A stretch of DNA of 64,000 nt from the NCBI GenBank assembly GCA_024516155.1, contig JAJJXM010000012.1, positions 682,001 through 746,000 on the forward strand, given 5' to 3'. This document shows positions 10,346 to 23,449 of the stretch, in pieces. Made by a program: the position numbers and the translations under genes. Positions within the stretch are counted from its first letter, which is position 1; the number at the start of each line of letters is the position of its first letter. The notes beneath the pieces were generated by a model. The model worked only from the letters and a program-made list of their open reading frames with translations, searched no databases and was not told the origin of the DNA. This DNA is from Pyronema omphalodes (lineage: Eukaryota > Ascomycota > Pezizomycetes > Pezizales > Pyronemataceae).

Positions 10346-12752
10346 TGGATTGTACAACTGATGATCGACCGGAGTATAAAATGGATACCGTTCCTTTTCT
10401 TCGTTTCTTCTGTTTGATAGTAAGTATAACTGCCAAAGTTTATCAAATGCGAATTCTTGCCGTCGATAGTAGTTGCTTCATTCTTCATTTTTCCCACGGC
10501 GGGTTTTGCTCTTATATCTAATCCCTCTCGCCCCGCCCCGGACACCCCGTCATGGATCTACAGCGGTCATATCAAGCTTACCTACCCTCTGCACCCTTAC
10601 CTACTTTCATGACTTTCGCTCATCTTCGGCGGTGGTCTTAGTTGCATGAAAGCTGCAGCTTAGACGCGCCACCCATGTATCACGTTAGCGAAGCATTGAC
10701 CAATCAGAAACGAGGTATTAGAAATCCAACATCATCTTGTGGCGATAAAGCTGAAGGAAAGAACGGCACCGGCACTAGTCACTGCAGGGCTGAGAAATCT
10801 GAGGAATCTGAGGATAACTCCGACATGCCGATGCCGATGAAGTTTGTATGTAGCAGGGATGCACGCGTCGGAGTTAGCGACCTTCCGTAAAAATGAAAAT
10901 GAAAATCAAAAGGATGGGGATTTTAATTTTGATTTTGATTTTTCGATTACATACAAGACGGTATGTAGGTTTTTATAGAGAGGACGCGTCTTTGATTTTT
11001 GATGATTAAAAGAAAAAGAAAAAGTGGAGGATTATATATATATATACTTTCTAATCAATGCTAGAATGGTCTGGATTGGTTAATTAAGTTTTTGTTGTGT
11101 TTACGGCACATACCATATTCAACGCAAAGGTAAACGCAAATACAAACACAGCCTTTGGTAATCACTGAGGCGGCTGCAGAAATTGTAAAACGCGTCAAAT
11201 TGAGGCGTTCGGATGCCTGTATTGTTATCTTCACGCTGCCTACACACACCCAGCTTGATCAGATCGATGTTTATTATCTGGTGGATACATATATATCCGT
11301 TCATCAATATATCCACCCACGTGTCGATGGAGACAGCTCCGAGTGGCTTTTCTTAGATATCCCCACAACACGCCTCCCGGGTGTTACACCAGTCACATGA
11401 CTCATGTCTCGTGAAGCACGCTGGAAGAAACGTGACGCTTCTAGAGCTTGTGTCTACTGCACAAGAACGAGCGAACGCATAGATCTAGATGTTATCAAGA
11501 TGTTTACGGTTTACCGATCTTGGCAATTGTAGCGAACAGTATGGTGATATGGTCAAGTGATTTGTATCTTCTGATGTGTCCGTCTTCACCGTATTCTTCA
11601 AAAAAAAAGTTCACCTACAAAAAAAGCTATCCGCAAACACATAACCCCAAGGCGGCAGTCTCACCGAATTTATCTTAAATTTACAAGCCAGCTCAGAATA
11701 CTGTATATGTAAACCCCACGTGCTCCGATAACACGCACATAACTGTCAAAGCCTCAACGCGTCCAGTAGCTTGATAACTGTGGGGAATCGGGAATCCTCT
11801 GTATGTACCTACTTGCCCAAGTTCCACGCACGTTTTTCCTTCCAAAAAACCGGGGATGCCGAGGCCTATTTGCTTCAGTAAAATTAAGGTTCCCGGGTAA
11901 CTGGTGCCGGACGAGTCGCCGTGTTTTAAAGCTTACCCTATCTATGTATTCGTGCCTATGACCTAATCCGCCGTATGTCTGAGCCTTGATGATTTGAGAA
12001 TTTTGACAGTGGATGTGATACATACATAGTAAGAAACTTCTGTGCCCTCGATATTTTGGATAACCAATCAGAACCGGGAAATTTCCAATCATGGATAGAT
12101 TCATTCATTCATCATGTGATTATGGTGTATGTACATCATCATACCCCATGCATGTACTAATTTCGAACTTTGTATTATTAGCGTACATACTTCCAGCCCA
12201 ACGCTGATGTCTTTTCTTTTCTGGAAGTATCGACCTGATATGATGGCATAACTAATCATTTTACACATATTTTACATACACAAATCACCAGGCCGTCTCG
12301 CCAAGTCTAGCCTTCCCTTAGACCCTTCCTCATCGCCTGAACGTGGAGTACATTCATACATATCGCTTCTCGATTACATACATACATAGTAAATCCACGA
12401 ATCATCGAGTTCTGATTTGAAATCCAAGAAGGTTTTGTTGATATCGTGATATCTGATATCGAAACATAGCTATAGCTGGGATGTTGATCAAGAGATCTGA
12501 TACGTAGCGAGATCTGTATGTACGATGTATGAGAAGGCAGGAAAGCTTCGCTACTTATTCCGCGCTTGTAGGGGATGCCAGCAGCCATACATATGTACAC
12601 AGCTGCGGCCAGTCATGTGTTTCATGACGGTGCTGACTCTTGAGAAGGCAGAGCCAGAGCCAGGGGGTCAGGTGACATGGCTGATGGTATATGATATGAT
12701 TTCCACATCCGTACGTAGCTCACATACAAGAAACTCAAGCCTCGAAACCCCA

Positions 12753-12771
12753 CCCCCCCCCCCCCCCCCCC
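12753..12771. repeat. Poly-C tract, 19 nt
   Basis: Nineteen consecutive C, continued by a broken C-rich run to 12787. One of several long G/C homopolymers in the window. Confidence 0.95.
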
Positions 12772-12841
12772 GCCCCCCACCCCCCGCAGACTCGCCGGTG
12801 AAAAGAAACATATCCAAGAGAAAATATCTGATTGAAATGGG

Positions 12842-12849
12842 AAAAAAAA
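12842..12849 (-). terminator. RNA polymerase III terminator of the tRNA-Leu gene
   Basis: Eight T on the minus strand, 12 bp beyond the 3' end of the tRNA, the expected Pol III stop. Confidence 0.75.
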
Positions 12850-12861
12850 TAAAAAGAATAG

Positions 12862-12961
12862 TGACGGAAGTGGGACTTGAACCCACGCTCAGTTTCCCGA
12901 ACCAGGAATCGATATTAAGGTAACCTTAACCTGGCGCCATAACCAACTCGGCCATCCCGCC
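12862..12961 (-). tRNA. tRNA-Leu (anticodon AAG) with a 16-nt intron
   Basis: Read from 12961 downwards. The acceptor GGCGGGA pairs with TTCCGTC (two G-U pairs), discriminator A. The D arm is GCC...GGC, the anticodon stem CCAGG pairs with CCTGG, the long variable arm TCGG/CTGA is typical of class II tRNAs, and the T arm is GTGGG-TTCAAGT-CCCAC. The anticodon loop gives AAG at 12927..12925, decoding CTT. The 3' half of the anticodon stem comes only after a 16-nt insertion (about 12923..12908) placed one base after the anticodon, the canonical position for nuclear tRNA introns. Without it the length is 84 nt, normal for leucine. CCA is not encoded. Confidence 0.95.
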
Positions 12962-15900
12962 TGTTTATGCTTGTAGACCATTCCATAGCTTTAATAAGCA
13001 ACATTTTGGTAATTGACACTATTGATTTCGTATTACGGTCGGGTCTTGATACTATCGGCTTTACCCAGGTAAGAGGGCTTTAGAAATCAGTAACTTGAAG
13101 AGCATTTATTTCATGTAACTCCAGACTCAATACCTCACATAAACCAGTATTTTATGCTCCTTTAAACTATATCGATGAACTGTAGACTACACATCTACCG
13201 AAAACCCCAGTTATACACCCCAAAAAACTCTCTAGCGAACTCCGAGAACATATCCAGCAGATATGAATACCAAACCAAACTACCTTTTGAAGGGAATACG
13301 ATGACTGCATTATACTATAGTCCACCTCAGGAGTGGTCTATTGCAAAGTATTGCAAAGTAGACTGTTATACATATACCCTTTCCGGATGACATTTAAACT
13401 CGAGGAAAGCTTATAAGCTTGTAACTATCATTAACACCTGGAAGTGCTTAAGGAAAGGAAACCGCAAACCACACGTCGAAAAATTCTACCAACTACAAAA
13501 AAACAGAAAAGCATCTCTGGCACATGGAACCTCGTGTGAAATTTCGGCCGCCAAACTTAGTCAAGTTTCAACACCGGAACCCTGGCAAAATCCCCCCAGT
13601 CTTAATTCACCCATCAACAAAGATACTTACGCATACCATGGCCCTCTCTTTCTCACGATGGTGGTAAGTTTACCTGATGTTTTCCTGTTACTCCATAATT
13701 CACTCACCCTCGGTGCTGCATTAAAGGTGTCAAAATAGTTCAGAGCTTCACTAATAGTGTAAGCTCATGTTATACTCGAGAAAGCCGCCGCCGACCAATG
13801 GCGCGCTAATTGCGTTATTTTTCCGCGAGGCGACGTCCTCGCCCAGCCGACACCAAAGTGACGTATGTCCCCCACCTCTAATTGAAATTCGATAGGTGAG
13901 CATCACGACAAACGGCGTAAATCTGGAGAGGAACTAATAATTTTTATCTGAAGGCTAACTATAACCCATAGGCTTGATTACTGTGTTGTTGTTTTTTTCG
14001 TAATTGCGGGACTTAACATATAGATTGCCTTTGCATACATGTTACGATTAGTTGACATGTTCTGATGAGTTTATACTCCACATCTCAAGTGAAGAAATGA
14101 GTGTAACACTCCGTTTGTTCTTTTGTACATTTCTTGAAGTAGGCGTTGCCAGTCTGATTGGCTTCAATAGTCACTCAAGTGGCGCGTGAAGAATCATCAA
14201 CATATATGCAGAACTACGGGTGAACATGGAAGTCGGGGTACTAAACAAGAAAACTTCTGCTACTAAGGCACCCTCAAGATCTTGGGAATATGCACCAGGA
14301 TTTTGCAATCATTTCTGGTCTCAAAACATTATTACTGAGTGAATAGAGTAAAGTTAGAGATGATTCAACAAGGGTCGGGCTTGGCAAAGCATCGGGCCAA
14401 AACTCCATGACCCCTGATACCCAGGAATCAACTATAACCACTAGAGAGTTAGTAAAATGGTCATTCATACATAAATTTGAGGGTTATTATCGATTCCATG
14501 GCTGGAAAACAACATCAGCCGTGTTTGCATACTCTCTACCGACGTCCACCAGTTCTTGGCGTTCCATCAACTGCATCTTACCTGTTAGGTACCTCAATAG
14601 GGATAGCAAGAATCAAGCACGTGGCAGTTTGCTTAAACCTTAAGTTCATGTCACAAAGTTGTGCCTTGTACAGTGCTTAGGCTGAGGAACGCGGAATTAT
14701 ACCTCAATTCGTTTATGGCCGAAAAATCGTACAGAGAACTTGAAAAATATCTTTCAGTTTAGGGCATGTCATGTTCAGAGATCAATGCATCTCATATGTC
14801 ACCACATATAATCATCTACAGGTAATCCGAACACTTTCCTGTGACAATTTAATAAAAAAATGTTTTTTGTAATCACAGCCTACAGTATTTGATGTTCTTA
14901 TTGAAATTCGCAAAGGGTTCATTGTGAATAGGGAACCCTTATAAACTAACGCCGGTTTGCGCAAATATTGGCGGAGCAATATCTTGAAGCGATTCAAGCG
15001 GAGAGATACGTCCTGCGTTACGCCGGGTCAGCTGAATATTGTAAAGATGCCAAATCCACGGGACATTTCCTATATACCGTGCCGAAGCCCGGCTTACTGC
15101 TGATGAAGACTGGCCAATTTCGGCTCCATTTGTTGTTAACGGTGAGTGATAGCCGCAGTCACAAGGATGTATTGAATAATTCGACGCGATTAAGAGATTT
15201 AATTTGCACATGCATCTGCGTCCAACACATGTTTATCTCGCTAGATAGCATATATAAGCTCAGCAGCTTCCATATTAGCAGATCCAAATTCCAGAAATGC
15301 GGGTACCCGCATGACTTATATTCCAACTAGCAACATCGCAGTACGAATCAGCCACATTGCACATCCGGCTCTTTTTTTGGTGACACCCGCATCATTATTA
15401 AATGAAAATGTTTCAAGGTAAAGGTTGGTAGCGAGAATTCAAGGCTTGAAACATTTTGAATTGGTGGGGAAGACGTATTTTTGTGGTTCGTTCAATTTGG
15501 ACCAAAACCCACCAACGGGTTCGCTACGAAATCGCTGTCTCTTGGCAGGGGCCTTGGTCATGGTTTGTAGAAACGTAGAACAGAAACTGGAATTCTTCCT
15601 GCGTGGCAAGAACGATGATCCAAGAATCTTTAATATCCTAACTATTAGTGGCCTCTGCACTCTGCCGTATATGAGGCATGTAGTGGTTGTTTTAACGTCA
15701 GAACTATACGTAAAAAACTTCCGCCATATCATAAGCATTTGAAGAAAAACTATTGAATATTTCGTAGTTAGAATACCCCTAGAAGAGGTTGGATTCGAAG
15801 ATTAGGCTAGTTGCATTAGGCAGTCACCACATGAAACTGAAATCTAATCACCATAGGTAGTCGAAGGGCTGATACCCATCCCAGTATGCACTTTCAATGT

Positions 15901-16218
15901 TCGATAGTGGTTAAATTTATACATGCTCAATGTCACTCAGTCTTGGAAAGGGTTGGTGCTGGGCCCGCTTCTGCTTGTAAAGCTCAGGTCCTTGGCACGC
16001 TAAAAGTGATGTCATGCCTATAAATTGTTTTTTCGCTTCAGTACCTCTAAGGCTCTAACAATACTATCAACCATCTCTCTTCATAATACTTCGTTCAACA
16101 CGTAGTATTTTTTTCTATATTACGGCATAATCAAATAGTATATATTCTACCTAGTTGGCCCAGTCATTTCTCTAACATCTCGGATCTCTCCAGCTATTGC
16201 TCTACATCAGCAGCCACG
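12962..16218. other. Intergenic stretch, 3.3 kb
   Basis: No gene that I can support. A GC-rich, promoter-like patch with a CCAAT and a TGACGTA (CRE-like) motif lies at 13790-13870. A possible short first exon (MALSFSRWW followed by GTAAGT at 13665) lies just left of it but no continuing exon was found. Open frames of about 100 codons on both strands at 15425-15742 overlap each other and look accidental. Confidence 0.45.
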
Positions 16219-17049
16219 ATGGACTCCAGCACTGCCGATTCAACAGTCATTCATTACATTATGGCTCAGTCATATCTGTCATCACCGTTGTTTATCATCA
16301 CAACAGCCTTCTTGGTTCAGATTATATCCGCACGAGTAATTCGTCATTATCTCGAGACCAGACTGCCAAAGTCCCACCGTTTTCACGCCTGTAATCCTGA
16401 TATGCAACGACGTATATTCTCCGTACCGGTATCACTTTTATTGAAAATACTCATCGTTTATTATCTCTTCCCACTGGTTCATGACTTCTTGGAATCTCTC
16501 TATTCACGGCAGCTATTCCTATGGACCCCGAAACACGATATCATACTCGACGGTATTATTTCGACCCTAGCCAGTATCTATCTTTTCGATCTATCTCATC
16601 ACCAACCAACCATGTCATACGCCGTTCATCATTATGTGTCCTTGATTTGCGCTCTTGCCTTACGAGCGGTGCCTTCTTCAGCTCTAATAGGACTTTTTGT
16701 ACCATTCTTTCTCCCGGGCATCGTTTGTGGAGATGTTTGTGGTGAGATTATATGGCTCATATACCGGCTGGCCCCGTACAAAGAAAATGTTCTGAAGCCA
16801 CTACGGATCTTGTGTTTTTTGCATTTGGCGTCTAGGATTCTGCAGTGGTCATTGGTATCGTCATACATCTTCACATTCCATATGGATATTGCTGGCACTA
16901 CCGGCTGGATCTGGGCCCCAATTTTGGTGGGAGCTTTGATTTTCTGGGCTTGGTGCCAACAGTTCTATGTGAATTTAGGATTCGGTCTGGCCAGGGACTT
17001 TGATGGACATGTGAAGGGGTTTGCATCAGCACACAACATCAAGCAATAA
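16219..17049 (+). CDS. Polytopic membrane protein, TLC-domain-like (276 aa)
   Basis: Single exon; the ATG at 16219 is the first in frame after a C/T-rich leader. Hydrophobic segments lie at about residues 23-38, 68-85, 110-124, 138-148, 155-170, 196-218 and 230-247, suggesting six or seven spans. The block YLFDLSHHQP...YAVHHYVSL (about 121-141), with its paired His near the start of a helix, and the later CGEIIWLIYRL resemble the TLC (TRAM/LAG1/CLN8) fold, which includes ceramide synthases and related ER proteins. I do not see the full ceramide-synthase Lag motif, so catalytic activity is not claimed. Neighbours give no functional hint. It could also be another fungal polytopic family. Confidence 0.75.
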   Translation: MDSSTADSTVIHYIMAQSYLSSPLFIITTAFLVQIISARVIRHYLETRLPKSHRFHACNPDMQRRIFSVPVSLLLKILIVYYLFPLVHDFLESLYSRQLFLWTPKHDIILDGIISTLASIYLFDLSHHQPTMSYAVHHYVSLICALALRAVPSSALIGLFVPFFLPGIVCGDVCGEIIWLIYRLAPYKENVLKPLRILCFLHLASRILQWSLVSSYIFTFHMDIAGTTGWIWAPILVGALIFWAWCQQFYVNLGFGLARDFDGHVKGFASAHNIKQ

Positions 17050-20000
17050 GTTCTGCAGAGTGGACAGATAAGGGTATGATGTCTTAATTTTCTATGGTTC
17101 GGTAACTTTTCTGTATACAATTTAATTTCTTTCGTCTTATTGCTAGCAGTAGATTTGTGTTCCCGATGGGATTTCTATGGTAGCCAAACTGTATTCTGCA
17201 TTAATGTGTATTAAGGAATCTTTGTAGCCAAGGAGTTTGCCACGAGTGTGATGGTTGTACTGGGAGGGTGTCTTACATATGGTGCACCCGTACAACTCGA
17301 ACATAGCAGTAGAACAACCACAACTCTGGGGCTTTACTAAGAAATAATGAGGGTTTGAGATTTCTATGATAGTTTATCTTAACCATGACTGTCAAACAAA
17401 AAGATATCTGCTGCTTCATGGATGGAAGTTGTCTTGACATTTTTGGTTTTATGGGGGATAAAAGTCGAGCATGGTGATACAACAAAGCGCCGGATTTATC
17501 CTCCTTCCCGGGTCCATGGATACCCACCCGGAAACCCGAATCCTGTATAAGTACTTTACCGCAACTCGCATGCATAGAAACCCAATAGACGGTTAGCAGC
17601 GGTGATATCAACCGTGAACATCTCCCCACAATACTGTGAGTCCTTCTACTCCGGAATTCGAGGCAGAAATCTATCTTGAAATCTATCTAATCAAGATTCT
17701 TATATCAAAGCTGCTTGGTATTGCGGTCGTATAATTGGCTACCCTACTTCAATTAAACGTGTTGCTTCACGAGGGAGGATGCATTCTGTAATCACATGGT
17801 CAGTGTTGCCAATGATCCGTTTTGGACTACACACTGCAGTCCCCGGACTGAATAGTCCAGTCCTGTCGGCAGTTTTGATGAAATGCTGAAACCTTGATTT
17901 AGTCCATTCTGAGGGGCTTGTCGACTGTAACTGTTTAATCGATTGCGAACTGGGTTAGGGATGGGCATACCTGAGCGTAATTTATCTACATTTACCTTAC
18001 TATTTCTTCAATATGAATACTTCTGTGATAACTGATATACAATCCGCTTCTTTTGTACACCATTTGCTTATTCTTCCAACATGAATTACTCCTGAATACA
18101 TGATCTACGGAGCATAATTCAGGAACTTGCAACCGTAAACAACCATCAGTACACGGGATATTAGGTAGCAGCTGGATAAATAACGCGAATTCAAATTTAT
18201 TTCGATGCAGGACCCTGATATTGTTATTCATATAAAAATAACAGTTCAATAAACAGTTCGTAGTCCACTTACATTATGATACGGGGTACTAGGTGCCAGG
18301 TGGTGCCTAAGCAATAATGGGAATTAAAATTTCTTTTGTTGCAAAATACTAGCACTACTTGTTTACCACCGCGAAAATTATTTCTCGGATGTTCACTCTT
18401 GAACGGCGAATTTTGCAGTCTGTCGTGGTCCGAGGTGGAAGTATATGGCCCATTCCAGTCCGAACCCCGGACGGGCCGTGTAAAATACTGCATATGGTGT
18501 CACAGGCCCTGTATTTTTGGAGCGTAATCCACTTGCTCCGTCTTCTACTTCTAAGTAGATGGAATTATGAACTCAGCAAAGCTATGCATCGTTTTATGAA
18601 ACTGGATAACTATCATTTTCTTCCGCGTCAAAAGTCCGAAAACCATCCGGTTTTCTGACGATTTCAAGTGTCATATATCGGGCACATTCTTGACCTTCAG
18701 TTGTTTGGCGATCTGCAGTACTACATATACGAAAAAGAGTTTAAACAACGTACGCAATTGATGACTGCGGGGTTGATAAAGTTGTGAAAAGGTGGTAACG
18801 TCATTCAACTTTACATGACCGCTTTGAATAAGAAAGTACTTCCGGTTTAATATGGCGTCTTGATTTGATAGTTTGGATTATTCAGTTGCATCTAATTTAT
18901 GTTTTTGCATATTGCCCCAATTATTTCAATTGAATTAATTTGCATTAGCTCTCAGCTGAGCCAGCAAGAGAAAAAAACACTCCCGCACACTTACCCACGT
19001 AGTTGCAACAACAGTACTTACGAAAGGCGAATTTCGTGGCTACTCACACCATTAATCACATTTCATCATTTTGTCCCCCGATATCGCACTATACGTTCAA
19101 GATTGATACAGATACGGGGGCAACATTCGTGTAGCAAGGTGGAATCAGCGATGCACGTGTTTCTTATCGCACAAGAACCTCCTACTCCGGTAACACGAGT
19201 AGTATTGGAAATTCCGTGATGAGAGGGGTAAGCCGAGTGATTGTATGTGACTAATGAAGTACATACATCTTAAAGTCTTTATTAACTACCTGTCTACGGG
19301 GTTTGTAAATGTTTTATGAATTGTTTTTCTCCTTTACATCTGAGCCATCGATATAATCACATAGTTACCCCTTTCTCCCGCTTGCAAACCTTCTGAGAGT
19401 ACGCGTAAAGATACATGACCCATTGATTTCATAGCACAAATCCTTTGCAAACTGTGCAAAGTGGTACGGATTATGATCCACTCGAGTGTATCTCTTCTAC
19501 TTCACAAAAGTCACCAACGTCATAGTGGAATAAGAAGTCCTTGTAGCGCTTGTTTGATTATGAGGATCTCAAACACAGACTGAGGTGGAGCTGGAGCTTG
19601 AAAGTGCCAGTAAACAGTACCGTGTCAAGAGTAGCGATTTCGCCACAGAAAAATTGGTAAAAAGAACACATAGCTATCTGCCACAAGATGATCTCAAATT
19701 AGTGAGTTAAATGATACAGCAACCAAGCGAGTCCGACCAGAACAGACTGAGCTGTATGCGGTTGGGTTGTGTTGCTTGAGGTGGGGGTAAATATCAAAGT
19801 AGATGTGGCAGCAGACCACGCCAAGCAATCATAATTCAGCCCTGGACTCGATCAACCCAACCCTTAAATTTGTACAGTCGGGCCCCTTGCCATGCCAGCA
19901 CATCGCCGAGGCGTTTCCACACTTCGCTGGGCAACGATGTTTGACTTATGCATCATTCGCTCGGGCATTTTCTGGTGGTTTCATAAAATAGTTCTTTTAC

Positions 20001-20923
20001 GGCCAACAGGCAGGCTGAATGTGCGATGCTCACATCAGCGTGCGCAGCGATAGTCACCCACTCCACTCCGCCCCACCCCATACCCCACGCCTCAAAAACG
20101 TGGGATATAGAAGCAAAACACTTCCTGACGGTCACAAGTATATGAAGAATGGTAGGTAACGTTATACTTGACTACAATAATTTGCTTCATAGAATACGTA
20201 TGCCTCACACGTTCGTACTTGATCTAGCTTGTGTTCGCGCTCAATTTTTGGATCCGAATATGTACTAGAAGCAGTGTCAGTGTGCAACAGGGATTAAACG
20301 CTCCATTAACTCAGCCGCCTTGACAATATAGCACAGCAACTGAATGCTGCGCACGCAGATCTCGTGGAATACCGAATTAGCCTTCATGTTGCCTTGGGTA
20401 CACCGTTTTTTCTGATATTCCCTGAATATGTGCGGTGAAAATAACTTTTGGTCATCGTGCGAGATCGAGATTGCCTTTGAGGATTTTCTTTTCTGAAAAT
20501 TTCAGGTAATTTCTAGCTTGTTAGGCTGAATTATTCGTATCATCTGCGTCGTGGTTTAGGATGGTGATCTGCGGCGAAGCTCGTATCAAAGGTGATGCAT
20601 ACTGATCAAGTGACATCGTTTCAAATCCCCAAAAATCTATAAAAAAGGAAAATCCCCCCTAGGTCTAGATACAGAAACAAAATACCCACAATCTTAACAG
20701 CCGTAACTGACATCATTTTCGAATCAACACCCTCAACAAAAACCTGATCGCACATCCTCTCACTGAAAGTCGCATATCTAGTGCACAGGATATTCTTACT
20801 GTGCAGCCGGGATTCTTGTTTCTTGATTTTTCTTCTCTCATTAGAAGTCTGTCGTGGACCCATTTGCATGGACCCGTAGAAATCCAGTGTCTATACTGGT
20901 ACACCGCCATACAGGTATACAAC
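17050..20923. other. Intergenic stretch, 3.9 kb
   Basis: No supportable gene. The segment at 19165-19260 shares GAGTGATTG(C/T)ATGTGACTA(G/A)TGAAG and flanking similarity with the interior of the MITE at 29.3 kb and is probably a decayed relative. The remainder is unremarkable AT-rich spacer. Confidence 0.45.
19165..19260 (+). mobile_element. Degenerate relative of the MITE at 29.3 kb
   Basis: About 70-90 bp align with the interior of the 29.26-29.61 kb element: AGTATTG..GAAA.TCCGTGATGAGAGGGGTAAGCC, then GAGTGATTGTATGTGAC and TAATGAAG. A stretch of about 16 bp is missing here. No terminal inverted repeats were found. Confidence 0.4.
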
Positions 20924-22019
20924 ATGCCCGATAGAATGTATGTTATTGGAAACTCAGAATTTGATGTCTATCTGCCATTTGGACTACATGCCCATCCGGA
21001 AGGATATCTGGAACGAAAAGCTAACGATGATGTTGGTTTACCAGATGCCCGGAGGCCAGGACCCTTGGACCCAATCAAACTGGACTGGAAGGACACCACT
21101 GGATATCCCTCATCGCCGGCAGCTTTCTGGAACAATCATTCTCGAATTCAAATGAGACCGCAGCAATTTGTATGTACTCAGGATCGAATATATTCGGTTT
21201 TAGCGGATTTTACGTATTATTCTCGACCGCTAACTCGCAAAAGCCTGTGCACGCAGCGTCACAGGCCTTCAATCTAAATCCTGGCTTTGGAGCGACCAAA
21301 TACCTGGCTCAACAACCTTTCCTGCCGGATGCCCTTGGTCAGGATGTCATGGGATTCCAACATAGTTTGAATGATGTGAGTTTTATCCTTGACATCATTA
21401 ACTGCTTTCATTTACTCATCTCGCACATTAGTTTACGACGCAACGCATCTCCGACCTATCCCAATCGGAGGGCCTGTCACAGTCTTCATCCCAATATCCA
21501 AACATCACCGGTACGCCTTCGACAAACTTCCAGTGCACCACCGACGGATGTAATAAGATTTTTACCGGTAAGGGTGCAAAGATTGCCTATAAGTATGTTC
21601 CATACCTGAAGTCTATCATACTTCCACTAATGACACATAGCCGCCACATCAACTCCCATAAGCGGCCTTATCCTTGTCCCGAAAGTTCATGTAACCGGCA
21701 CACTCATGGCTTCTCTCGTAAGGACAATCTTAAAAACCATATCGACCGACTTCACCCTATGACCACACAAAAGCCCCTTGAGCATCATACCACCAATCGA
21801 ACTACAAAGTTGCGCCAAAACCACGGCTTTAGAAAGCTAGATGCCGATTCTTCCTTGAGTCTTGAGTTGTTGAAGGCGAAGGTGTATCGGATTGAAAGCA
21901 TGGCTAGGAACCTGAAGAAAATGTGTGGCTCTATTTTATCAATGATTGAGGATTCGGATGAAGACAACAGAATGGCGGATATGTCGAGCGAAGATGAAGG
22001 AGAGGATGTAGAGGAATAG
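20924..22019 (+). CDS. C2H2 zinc-finger protein (four exons, about 305 aa)
   Basis: Model: 20924..21169, 21244..21375, 21432..21592, 21641..22019 (306 codons). Introns have GTATGT, GTGAGT and GTATGT donors; the last is only 48 bp with a CTAATGAC branch and CATAG acceptor. The 3' end of intron 1 is uncertain: acceptors at 21243 and 21264 both keep frame and differ by seven residues. The protein starts MPDRMYVIGNSEF and has a disordered middle. Next come two Cys/His modules: FQCTTDGC...RHINSH (15 residues between Cys2 and His1, longer than the usual 12) and YPCPESSC...FSRKDNLKNHIDRLH. The C-terminus is strongly acidic (EDSDED, SSEDEGEDVEE). This pattern suits a nuclear DNA-binding regulator; the target is unknown. 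An in-frame upstream ATG at 20801 would add 41 residues but looks like leader. Confidence 0.72.
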
Positions 22020-23449
22020 TTTGATGAATTGTTGTATGAAGGACTGGGCGAGCTTGCTGTTAACTGGAGGTTGGTGTTCGTGTTTGCATGGCAGATTTGG
22101 TCGTATTGGGGTTTGATGGTTTTGGGATTTAGTGGTATTCGGATTTAGTGGTCTTAGGATTTAATGGTATTCAGATTTTGTGGTGCTATGATTTTGTGGT
22201 GCGGTTATTCGGTAGTGCGGCGGTTCGGTGGTGCTATGACGTTTCAGGAGGGCTATGGTCTGTGTATTGATGAATAAATGGAATTGGATTTGAGATGTTT
22301 TAAGGAGACACGATAGGAATATTAAGACGGATCGAATTCATGGAGACAATGGAATGTACTCTGATAGTATTTTATGATTTTTTATGGGTTCAGGAAGGAA
22401 GGATCTAATATCGGGTATTTTTTAGATAAATTCAATTTTTCATAGTTTTTGTTGTTATGTTTTTACGTTCGGTACACAGTGATTTTCAAGTCCTAGACCT
22501 AAAGTTAAATTATTTATGGAGGCATGGGTAGGTACTAATATGAACTGAAGAAAGCTAAGGCCGGAATTGGATTTTGAAATGTCCAATATGGATTCATTTT
22601 ATGTGATTCAACAGGTGATGATGATGACATATTGACAGTGTCAACGTTGTATATATTGTTTTCTTTGCTTGTAGCATGTGCCTTTGTCTTCATGCGCTCT
22701 TCTCTTTATGAATCAAGACAGTTTGGACGCAGAATATTTACTGAAGTCGCATTTCTTGGGAGATTTCTTTGTAGCTATACCGAGTGTACTCCAGTGTCAT
22801 ATGAGGCAGTATTATAAAATGATGTGCTTTTGACGTCGAGACGCGTGCAGAGACTAGGGGACCTACACTGCCCCCTCGAGCGCTCTGGATCATCAGTAAT
22901 TACTCGCGCCAAGCCATCCTATCCAAGAATAGCCCCTATACACGACTACACGCGGTCCGAAGTATTCTTTCTTGTAGTGAGGTTCAGTTGTTTTCGGTTT
23001 TGGGGCTTTTGTCAGCTTGTGTAACACCACATATGTGCGCGGCACTGTCCAGAATATGCAATTTTGGTTCGCGTTAGATGTCAATTTGGGCCAATCAAAG
23101 ACTTAGCTACAACACACATGACGGCATTAGAAGCACATTCAAATCTGAAACAATCGTACCTGCATACTCATTACGAAATCAGATAAAACTTGAACCCCAG
23201 GTAGGATGTGTGTCCGTTGTGCGCCTCGGGTACGCCTTATTCCTTGGGTATGCCTTGGGCGTACGGCATACTTTATGTGAAATAAGGCTTGAAGTAACCA
23301 TGGAAATTTTGCGCACATTGTAAGGTCATTCTATGACTATGCAGCTAATGTGTATCCAGATAAATCACGTGCATGCGCTGTCACCGGAATCCAGCACCGT
23401 GCGAGGGGGTTGGATTCGTCGAGAAATTCATAGTACCTATGAAACTGGT

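Larger units (their letters stand above)
10113..12861. other. Intergenic stretch, CCC1-like gene to tRNA-Leu
   Basis: Promoter of the CCC1-like gene at the left, otherwise no supportable gene. Near 10890-10945 an A-rich and a T-rich run form an imperfect hairpin. A 19-nt poly-C tract lies at 12753-12771, and a Pol III-type T-run (minus strand) sits at 12842-12849. Confidence 0.5.

Noticed and set aside
13637..13665. Possible first exon MALSFSRWW followed by GTAAGT
   Set aside because: No downstream exon in any frame continued it into a recognisable protein.
15425..15742. Overlapping frames of about 100 codons on both strands
   Set aside because: Mutually antisense, without motifs or splice context; more likely accidental.
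17830..17870. Inverted GGACTA/TAGTCC motifs as a small MITE
   Set aside because: Only short matches; no paired ends or target duplication.
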